Both the position numbers and the translations under genes were made by a program. The notes under the pieces were generated by a model. That model was not told the DNA's origin, did not search any database, and was given only the letters and a program-made list of their open reading frames with translations. Below, one piece after another: positions 33,960 to 40,768 of a stretch of 64,000 nt of DNA. This DNA is from Streptomyces sp. NBC_01549 (GTDB taxonomy: Bacteria > Actinomycetota > Actinomycetes > Streptomycetales > Streptomycetaceae): the NCBI RefSeq assembly GCF_026339955.1, contig NZ_JAPEPW010000001.1:7275001-7339000 (forward strand). The letters run 5' to 3'. Numbering within the stretch: position 1 is the stretch's first letter; every line of letters begins with the position of its first letter.

Positions 33960-35632
33960 GACTGCTCCAGATAACGGTGGACGAGCATGACGGCCATGGC
34001 TCCCTCTCCGACCGCGGAAGCGACCCGCTTCGCGGACTCCGCACGCGCGTCCCCGGCCACGAACACGCCGGGAATGTTGGTCTCCAGGTGGTAGGGCGGC
34101 CGGTCCAGCTCCCAGCCCTTGGGCGGCTGCCCGTCGGGGGTCATGTCCGGCCCCGCCGGGATGAATCCGCATCCGTCCCGCACCACCGTTCCCTCCAGCC
34201 AGTCGGTGAGCGGGGCCGCGCCGATGAACACGAACATCCACTGCGCGTCGACGAGTTCGGTGTGCCCGCTCGTCACGTCCCGCAGGGTGAGCTGCTCCAG
34301 ATGGTCCGAGCCATGCGCGGAGTCCACGACCGTGCCGGTCCGCACCGAGATGTTGGGCGCTTCCTCGATCTGCTGGATCAGATAGTGCGACATCGAGGCG
34401 GCCAACGACGTCCCGCGTACGAGGAGGGTGACCGACTTGGCGCCCCGCGACAGGTACATGGCAGCCTGCCCGGCCGAGTTCGCCCCGCCCACGATGTACA
34501 CGTCGTGGCCCTGGCAGGCGGCCGCCTCGGTCAGCGCCGAACCGTAGAAGACCCCGCATCCGGTGAGATCCGCCAGGCCGGGTGCCTCCAGCTGCCGGTA
34601 CGACACGCCGGTCGCCAGAATCACCGCGTGCGCGGAGATCGCCGAGCCGTCCGAGAAGCGGATGGTGCGGGACGCTCCGGTGACCTCGAGGCCGGTCACC
34701 TCGCGCGCGGTGAGGATCTCGGCGCCGAACTTCGCCGCCTGCCGGCGCGCCCGGTCGGTGAGCTGGCCCCCGGACACCCCGTCCGGGAAGCCGAGGTAGT
34801 TCTCGATGCGCGAGCTCTGCCCGGCCTGCCCGCCGGTGGCCGACCGCTCCACGAGCACGGTCCGCAGCCCCTCGGACGCCCCGTAGACTGCCGCTCCGAG
34901 TCCGGCCGGACCGCCGCCGATGACGACGAGGTCGTAGAACTCCGACGTCGGCGTCGTGGCCAGCCCGACCTTCGCCGCGAGATCCGGGTCGGCGGGCTCG
35001 ATCAGTGGCGTGCCGTCCGGTGTGATCACCAGCGGCAGTCGCTCCCCGTCCTGGCCGGCGGCGGACAGCAGCCGCTGCCCTTCCGGCGTGTCGGACGAGT
35101 ACCAGCGGTAGGGCACCTGGTTGCGGGCCAGGAACTCCCGTACGTCCGACGAGCGCGCCGACCACCGGTGTCCGACCACCTTGCAGGTCGGCACGGGCCG
35201 GTAGTCGCTGGTCCGCCAGGCGTCCAGAAGATCGTCGAGGACCGGGTAGAGCTTCTCCTCCGGCGGATCCCACGGCTTGAGCAGATAGTGGTCCAGATCG
35301 ATCACGTTGATCGCGTCGATCGCCGCGTTCGTGTCCGCGTACGCGGTCAGCAGCACCCGGCGCGCGCCCGGGTACACGTCGAGGGCCTGCTCAAGGAACT
35401 CGATGCCGTTCATCTGCGGCATCCGGTAGTCGGCGAGGATCACCGCCACCTGGTCACCCCGCAGCTTCAGCTCCCGGAGCGCGTCCAGCGCGGTCTCCCC
35501 GGACTCCGCGCGCACGATCCGGTGCGACTCGCCGTAGCGGCGCCTGAGGTCGCGCGCCACGGCGCGCGACACCCCGGGATCGTCATCCACGGTCAGAATG
35601 ACGGTCCGCGCTGTACTGGCGGCCTGTGCCAT
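33956..35632 (-). CDS. response-regulator receiver fused to a thioredoxin-reductase-like flavoprotein
   Basis: 558 residues starting MAQAASTARTVILTVDDDPG. Residues 1-130 are a receiver domain with the acidic pocket (VDDDP), phospho-acceptor Asp near 67 (VILADYRMPQMNGIEFLEQA) and Lys in YLLKPWDPPEE. Residues 150-225 look like a glutaredoxin-type fold without a CxxC (SSDVREFLARNQVPYRWYSS). From 230 the chain is a thioredoxin-reductase-like FAD/NAD(P) protein: LVVIGGGPAGLGAAVYGASE, GQAGQSSRIENYLGFPDGVS, VYIVGGANSAGQAAMYLSRG and NIPGVFVAGDARAESAKRVA. The redox centre reads TGCGVFYGSA, where true reductases have CxxC, so it cannot cycle a disulfide in the usual way. It heads the operon with the kinase and zinc-finger genes, each overlapping by four bases. 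Confidence 0.9.
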   Translation of the reverse strand: MAQAASTARTVILTVDDDPGVSRAVARDLRRRYGESHRIVRAESGETALDALRELKLRGDQVAVILADYRMPQMNGIEFLEQALDVYPGARRVLLTAYADTNAAIDAINVIDLDHYLLKPWDPPEEKLYPVLDDLLDAWRTSDYRPVPTCKVVGHRWSARSSDVREFLARNQVPYRWYSSDTPEGQRLLSAAGQDGERLPLVITPDGTPLIEPADPDLAAKVGLATTPTSEFYDLVVIGGGPAGLGAAVYGASEGLRTVLVERSATGGQAGQSSRIENYLGFPDGVSGGQLTDRARRQAAKFGAEILTAREVTGLEVTGASRTIRFSDGSAISAHAVILATGVSYRQLEAPGLADLTGCGVFYGSALTEAAACQGHDVYIVGGANSAGQAAMYLSRGAKSVTLLVRGTSLAASMSHYLIQQIEEAPNISVRTGTVVDSAHGSDHLEQLTLRDVTSGHTELVDAQWMFVFIGAAPLTDWLEGTVVRDGCGFIPAGPDMTPDGQPPKGWELDRPPYHLETNIPGVFVAGDARAESAKRVASAVGEGAMAVMLVHRYLEQS

Positions 35633-35739
35633 ACGTCTCCCACCCCGAGCGGATCAGTGTCGTCCCGGCCGATGCCTACGCCGGGCGACGCCGCACGGCC
35701 GGTACACGCTCAATCGTAAGTACGATCGCTCGCCGCCGC

Positions 35740-37014
35740 TCAGGAACTGTCCGGAGCAGGTCGCTCACGCGGGCCCGGTGGGGCCTCGGCCGGTGGCAGC
35801 AGGGACTCCCGCGTCTTGGGGAGAATGTTGGTGACGTAGTCCTCCACGGCGGTGTCCAGGCCGATGTCGTGCTGGGCCTGCTCGGACAGGTACCAGCGGT
35901 GTTCGAGCAGCTCGTGGTAGATCTCCGCGGGGTCCATGGAGCCGCGCAGGTCCAGCGGCACCGCCCGGACGGTCGGCCGGAACACGTCCCGCACCCAGCG
36001 GTGGGCGAGGACCTCCGGGCGGGCGGCCAGGGGGTCGCCGGGCGCGTAGTCGTCCTGGGTGGCCATCCAGCTCTCCAGGTCGTTCAGGAGCCGGCGTGCC
36101 TGGTTCTCCTCGGCGTCGAGTCCGGTCAGCCGTAGCAGTTGGCGCTGGTGATGGCCCGCGTCGACGACCTTGGGCACGAAGGTCACCGTGTCCCCGTTGG
36201 AGGAGTGCGCGATCTGCATCTCGGCGACATCGAAACCGAGGTCGTTGAGGCGCCGGATCCGGCGGTCGATGTAGTGGTGCTTGCCCGCCGGGTAGACGGA
36301 CGTGCGGGTCAGCTCCTCCCACAGGCTCTGGTAGCGCGCGCAGATCTCCGTGCCGAACTCGATCGGGTCGACGGAGGGGTGCAGGGCCCCGGACGCCTCC
36401 AGGTCCAGCAGCTCCCCACTGATGTTCACACGGGCGAGATCGAGGTCGTACTCCCGCTGCCCACTGCTCAGTTGCGGGTGCAGCTCCCCGGTCTCGGCAT
36501 CGACGAGATACGCCGCGTACGCTCCGGCGTCGCGCCTGAACAGCGTGTTCGACAGCGAGCAGTCGCCCCATGCGAACCCCGCCAGATGCAGCCGCACCAG
36601 CAGCACGGCCAGCGCGTCCATCAGGCGGTGCATGGTGGCGGGCCGCATGGTCGTCTCGAACATCGACCGGTACGGCATCGAGCCGCCGAGGTGCCGGGTG
36701 ATGAGGACGGGCTCCAGCGGTCCGCCCTCGCCGTCGGTGCGCCCGGTGACCACGGCCAGCGGGTCCACGGCGGGGATGGAGAGCCGGTCCAGGCTGCGCA
36801 GCAGCTCGTACTCGCGCAGGGCGGGCCGCTCGGCGAGCTCCTTGACGGCCACGACCTCGGTTCCGGCGCGCGCGTAGCGCACCACGTGGCGTGAGATGCC
36901 GCGCGGCAGGGGGACCAGGTAGTGCTCCGGCCACTCCTCCAGCGGCAGCTGCCAGGGCAGTTCGAGCAGGAGCGCGGGGTGCTCCGGGTTGGTGGCGCTG
37001 ATCTGCAAAGCCAT
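35740..37014 (-). CDS. DUF4032 protein with kinase-like motifs
   Basis: 424 residues from the ATG at 37014 (MALQISATNPEHPALLLELP). The first half resembles small-molecule or lipopolysaccharide kinases: VVAVKELAERPALREYELLR could supply the nucleotide Lys and Glu, FAWGDCSLSNTLFRRDAGAY mimics the catalytic GDxxxxN loop and AAYLVDAETGELH the metal-binding Asp. The second half (DRRIRRLNDLGFDVAEMQIA, VFRPTVRAVPLDLRGSMDPA, EIYHELLEHRWYLSEQAQHD) is the conserved DUF4032 portion. No membrane segment. It is near but not overlapping the redox/kinase operon and has its own upstream gap. Confidence 0.85.
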   Translation of the reverse strand: MALQISATNPEHPALLLELPWQLPLEEWPEHYLVPLPRGISRHVVRYARAGTEVVAVKELAERPALREYELLRSLDRLSIPAVDPLAVVTGRTDGEGGPLEPVLITRHLGGSMPYRSMFETTMRPATMHRLMDALAVLLVRLHLAGFAWGDCSLSNTLFRRDAGAYAAYLVDAETGELHPQLSSGQREYDLDLARVNISGELLDLEASGALHPSVDPIEFGTEICARYQSLWEELTRTSVYPAGKHHYIDRRIRRLNDLGFDVAEMQIAHSSNGDTVTFVPKVVDAGHHQRQLLRLTGLDAEENQARRLLNDLESWMATQDDYAPGDPLAARPEVLAHRWVRDVFRPTVRAVPLDLRGSMDPAEIYHELLEHRWYLSEQAQHDIGLDTAVEDYVTNILPKTRESLLPPAEAPPGPRERPAPDSS

Positions 37015-37063
37015 CGACGGGCTGCCCTCACCTCGGGGTCGAGCGTGTATCTGACCCCAGCAT

Positions 37064-37679
37064 CTATGAATGATCCCCGAGGCGGAAGACACGGCGGGCG
37101 TTGCCCGACAGGAACAGCTCGGTCGTCTCCTCGTCGAGACGCAGGTCAGGAAGGTGCTCGAGGGCCTGACTCGGCGCGATCATGGGGTAGTTGGAGCCGA
37201 AGAGGACCTTGCGCCGTCCCCGCCCGCGCAGATAGTCGACCAGCTCGGTCGGGTAGCGGCGGGCGGTGTAGGCGCTGGTGTCGATGTGGACGTTGGCGTG
37301 CTTGTCGGCCACCGAGATCATCTCAGTGGTCCACGGGTAGCCGATGTGCCCGCAGACGATGGTCAGTTCGGGGAAGTCCAGCGCGACCTGGTCGATGTAC
37401 GGAATCGGCCGGCCCGTCTCGGAGGGGCGCAGCGGTCCGGTGTGTCCGACCTGGGTGCAGAACGGGATGCCCAGCTCGACGCAGGCGGTGTACAGCGGGT
37501 AGTAGAGCCTGTCGGTGGGCGGCAGCTGCCACAAGCCACGGCACGATCCTGAGCGCCACGAAGCCCAGCTCCTGGACGGCCCGCCGCAGCTCCCGCACGG
37601 CCGCGACGGGCTTGGTCAGGTCCGCGCCCGCCACCCCGCGCAGCCGCCGCTCGTGGCCAAGCGATTGCTCATCCCGACC
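37064..37679 (-). pseudogene. amidohydrolase-2 family protein, frameshifted and 5'-truncated at an IS701 element
   Basis: The C-terminal part WQLPPTDRLYYPLYTACVEL, GIPFCTQVGHTGPLRPSETG, FPELTIVCGHIGYPWTTEMI, NVHIDTSAYTARRYPTELVD, KVLFGSNYPMIAPSQALEHL is a TIM-barrel metal-dependent hydrolase of the amidohydrolase-2 (decarboxylase/hydrolase) type, with the barrel His in GHTGP and GHIGYP and the Asp/Asn near GSNYP. Near 37532 an extra T shifts the frame (ALRIVPWL then WQLPPTD). Upstream, GVAGADLTKPVAAVRELRRA runs into the IS. About 80-100 N-terminal residues are missing and are not found on the far side of the IS. Confidence 0.78.
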
Positions 37680-37683
37680 CTAG

Positions 37684-39128
37684 TAGGGCTTTGTTAGGTC
37701 CTGTGGTGGGGTTCGGGTGTGGGGGCGGGGTGGCCGCATATCGAGCAGGCGCCGGTCCAGGTGGCCAGGATCTTCTGTAACGCGCGCAGAACCGCGTAGA
37801 GGGTCAGGCCGGCGCAGGGACTTTTGGGTCGAGGCGGAGCATGGTGCAGAAGGCCTGGGCGAGGGCGGCCAGGGTCACGTGCCGGTGCCAGCCGAGGTAG
37901 CTGCGGCCTTCGAAGTGGTCCAGGCCGAGGCCGTCCTTGAGCTCACGGTAGTCGTGCTCGACCCGCCAGCGGATCTTGGCGATACGGACGAGTTCGCGTA
38001 GCGGGGTGCCGGCGGGCAGGGTGGAGAGCCAGTAGTCGGTGGGCTCGGCGGCGCCGGGTGGCCATTCGGCCAGCAGCCAGCACTCGGGCAGACTGCCGTC
38101 CAGGTCACGGGGGATGTCGCGGTTGGCCGGGCGCACGCGCATGGCCACGAAGCGCGAGCGCATGTCGGCCCGTGGGTTGCGCGGACCGCTCTTGGTGCCC
38201 TGGCGCCAGGTGACGGTGCGGGCGGCGCCCCGCCCGGCGGCCAGGACGAGGTCACGCAGGGTGCTGTGCGGCATCGGGTAGGCGGGCCGGGGCGGGCGGC
38301 CGCGGCCGCTGTAGGGCGGACGCTCGGGCAACGCCTCACCGGGGTAGGCGGTGGTGGTTCCTTTGACGGCGACCGCGTAGGCGAGACCGCGTTCGGTCAG
38401 GCCCAGGCGGAAGCCGGTGGCATCGCCGTAACCGGCATCGGCGACCACCGGCAGACCGGGCAGTTCCCACTGGCCGCGGACCTCGTCGAGCATCTCCAGC
38501 GCCTGGCGCCACTTCTCCTTGTGGCGGACCTGGTCGGGGATGCCCGCCCGCTGGCGGCGTCGGCGGATCGCCTCGGCCAGCAGCGGGTCGTCCCCGGATG
38601 CGGCGTCGTCCCAGCTGTCGGGGATGAACAGCCGCCAGTTGACGGCCGCTGAGGCGTGGTCGCTGACCAAGTTGACACTGACCGCTATCTGGCAGTTTCC
38701 GCGCTTGCCCAAGGCGCCGCAGTACATCCGGGCCACCCCAGGGGAGTCGTACCCGTCCTTTGGGAAGCCCGTGTCGTCGATCGCATACGCCTCCGGGGTG
38801 ATGTGCGCCGCTGCCCACCGCGAGACCCGGCGCCGCACCTCGACGTAGTCCCAGGTGGAGGAGGAGATGAACTGCTGCAGCTGCTGGTGGTCCACGCCCA
38901 GACGCTCGGCCATCGGCTGCATCGACTTGCGCTTGCCGTCCAGCATCAGCCCACGCACGTACAGCTCGCCCTTGGCCCGCTGGTCCCGGCGTTTCACCGT
39001 GCCGAGCATCTCGGCTGCGAACGCCTCCAAGCGGGGGCGGATCTCGTCCATCTCCTCAGGTGTCACACCTGACAGGACATCACGAGACTACCTCGGAACG
39101 ATCAACCAGGGTACGTAACAAAGCCCTA
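37684..39128 (-). mobile_element. IS701-family insertion sequence, about 1,445 bp
   Basis: The ends are TAGGGCTTTGTTA at 37684-37696 and its complement at 39116-39128. Both sides are flanked by CTAG (37680-37683 and 39129-39132), a 4-bp target duplication of the YTAR type used by this family. One transposase gene occupies the element. Confidence 0.88.
37804..39066 (-). CDS. IS701-family transposase
   Basis: 420 residues, MTPEEMDEIRPRLEAFAAEM. The DDE core is AYAIDDTGFPKDGYDSPGVA (first Asp), LPGLPVVADAGYGDATGFRL (second Asp) and KIRWRVEHDYRELKDGLGLD followed by HFEGRSYLGWHRHV (Glu). RMYCGALGKRGNCQIAVSVN is a further family block. The frame is complete, so the element may be active. Confidence 0.92.
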   Translation of the reverse strand: MTPEEMDEIRPRLEAFAAEMLGTVKRRDQRAKGELYVRGLMLDGKRKSMQPMAERLGVDHQQLQQFISSSTWDYVEVRRRVSRWAAAHITPEAYAIDDTGFPKDGYDSPGVARMYCGALGKRGNCQIAVSVNLVSDHASAAVNWRLFIPDSWDDAASGDDPLLAEAIRRRRQRAGIPDQVRHKEKWRQALEMLDEVRGQWELPGLPVVADAGYGDATGFRLGLTERGLAYAVAVKGTTTAYPGEALPERPPYSGRGRPPRPAYPMPHSTLRDLVLAAGRGAARTVTWRQGTKSGPRNPRADMRSRFVAMRVRPANRDIPRDLDGSLPECWLLAEWPPGAAEPTDYWLSTLPAGTPLRELVRIAKIRWRVEHDYRELKDGLGLDHFEGRSYLGWHRHVTLAALAQAFCTMLRLDPKVPAPA

Positions 39129-39229
39129 CTAGGGGGGTCCGCGCGCGGAGTCAGTACTTCATGGGAGAGGAAACCAGGGACGCGGGACTCGCGGCAGGGG
39201 CAAGCGCTTCGGTCAGACCTGTTGGCGCT

Positions 39230-40120
39230 TCACTCGCTGACCATGGCGTCGACGAGAGCCGTCAGCGCCGAGGTGAGCCGCGAGAATCCCGGGCCCGTGG
39301 GGCCTCCCGGTTCGGTCATGTACGTGTCCCGCCGGATCTCCACCATCAGGGCGGTGACCCGCGGATCCCTCTCGTAGTAGCGCAGCGGGACGTACGCGCC
39401 GGAGAACGGACTGTCGATCGCGACGCCGCTCAGGCTCGCGAACGCCTTCTCCGCGAGGGCGACCAGCTCGGGTGGGGTGTGAAAGGAGTCGGTCCCCAGA
39501 CAGACCTGCGGTCGCGGACCGTCGCCGTGCAGTTCGTACGGCATCCGGGCCGCCGGATACGAGTGGACGTCGACGATCACCGCCCGCCCGGCGACGGCGA
39601 GCCGGTCCGCCACCGCCGCCGTCATGGCGGCCGCGTACGGGTGGAAGTAGCGGTCGATCAGTGGTCGCGGGTCGATTTCGGCGGACCGCAGAGGTGCGCG
39701 ATGGGTCGTCCGTGTGTAGACGGCGCCCATCCCGACGGACAGCATCTCCTCCCGTTCGTCGGGAAAGCGTTCGGGATCGACCACCAGTCGGGACAGTCGG
39801 TTCACGAACCGCCACGGCGTGACCACGGCCGCACGCGCCGCGGCCGCGGCCAGCTCCGCGGTGTGCGCGTCCGTGATGTGGTTCAACTCCCGCTCCAGCG
39901 CCGCGTCGTCGAGCGCGATGCCGGCGCGCACCGGCGCCGGAATGCGTCGCGAGGAGTGCGGGACGTGCAGGATGACGGGGGAGTCGGGGGCACCGGGCAG
40001 GAGCTCGAAGGAGTCGGCCGCCCCGTCGGGACCGGGGGCACCGTGGGGTCCGGTAGCCCTGTCGGGACCGGGAGCCCCCTCGCCGTCAGGAGTGGCGTTG
40101 TGGTCAGGAGTCTGGTTCAC
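39230..40120 (-). CDS. N-formylglutamate amidohydrolase family protein
   Basis: 296 residues from a GTG at 40120. The first 36 residues are a Gly/Pro/Asp/Ala tract with GPDRATGPHGAPGPDGA repeats and no homology. The enzyme core follows: SPVILHVPHSSRRIPAPVRA, LNHITDAHTAELAAAA, VVDPERFPDEREEMLSVGMG, RAVIVDVHSYPAARMPYELH, and ends MVEIRRDTYMTEPGG. These are the zinc-ligand and catalytic regions of the HutG/FGase family, which releases formate from N-formylglutamate in histidine breakdown; members also act on other N-acyl amino acids. No hut genes are nearby, so the substrate is open. Confidence 0.87.
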   Translation of the reverse strand: MNQTPDHNATPDGEGAPGPDRATGPHGAPGPDGAADSFELLPGAPDSPVILHVPHSSRRIPAPVRAGIALDDAALERELNHITDAHTAELAAAAARAAVVTPWRFVNRLSRLVVDPERFPDEREEMLSVGMGAVYTRTTHRAPLRSAEIDPRPLIDRYFHPYAAAMTAAVADRLAVAGRAVIVDVHSYPAARMPYELHGDGPRPQVCLGTDSFHTPPELVALAEKAFASLSGVAIDSPFSGAYVPLRYYERDPRVTALMVEIRRDTYMTEPGGPTGPGFSRLTSALTALVDAMVSE

Positions 40121-40159
40121 GTGAGATTCCTATCGCAGCCCGGCTCCCGGCCGCGCGCA

Positions 40160-40618
40160 TCAGTGCACTCCGCCACCGCCGTGGCGCGCGTAGTGCTCGA
40201 TCAGGGCCGCCCGGGTCGTCTCCAGCCGGTGCGCGAGGATCGCGGCGATCGTCCGGGTCAGCGACAACTCCAGCGCCGGATCCTGCGCGCAGAGCGTGCG
40301 CACCTCCGCGGCATCGAACTCGTACGCGCGTACAGGACTGAACGCCTCGGCGCCGAAGTCCCAGTGGTGCGGCGGGAACAGCCATGACCAGCCGAGCAGA
40401 TCGCCGGGACCCAGTGTCGCCACGGAAATGCGTCGCTCCCCGACGACCTTTTGGTACAGGGAGACCGTTCCGGAGCGGACCACCCAGAAGCGGTCCGCGG
40501 TTCCCCCTGCCTCGAAGATCTTTCCGTCCGCCGGGAAGGAGACCTCCCGGGCCAGGGACATCAGTCGTTCCCGATGGTCGGGGGCGAGGGCGGGCAGCAG
40601 CCGGAAAGCAGTGGGCAT
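40160..40618 (-). CDS. cyclic-nucleotide-binding-domain protein without a DNA-binding domain
   Basis: 152 residues, ATG at 40618 seven bases after GGAGG. One cNMP-type beta-barrel with a helical tail: MPTAFRLLPALAPDHRERLM, VSFPADGKIFEAGGTADRFW, VVRSGTVSLYQKVVGERRIS, VATLGPGDLLGWSWLFPPHH, then FDAAEVRTLCAQDPALELSL. The helix-turn-helix that Crp/Fnr regulators carry is missing; the chain ends after RLETTRAALIEHYARHGGGG. It is probably a ligand-sensing adaptor. It sits between the amidohydrolase and the large SpoIIE phosphatase, all on the same strand. Confidence 0.85.
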   Translation of the reverse strand: MPTAFRLLPALAPDHRERLMSLAREVSFPADGKIFEAGGTADRFWVVRSGTVSLYQKVVGERRISVATLGPGDLLGWSWLFPPHHWDFGAEAFSPVRAYEFDAAEVRTLCAQDPALELSLTRTIAAILAHRLETTRAALIEHYARHGGGGVH

Positions 40619-40768
40619 CGCGGACCTCCGTCGCACCGCCGCAGGGCCCCGTGGACGCGACGGCACATGTCGTACCGGTATATCCCGTCACCCTCCATTG
40701 GACCGGCAACCACGGAATTCGTCGCGCCGGGGGACCGGATCGAGGCCGTGCGCCCTTCCGCGGGCCGC

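Noticed and set aside
33956..35632. A true thioredoxin reductase.
   Set aside because: The redox-active CxxC is absent (CGVF) and no thioredoxin gene is adjacent.
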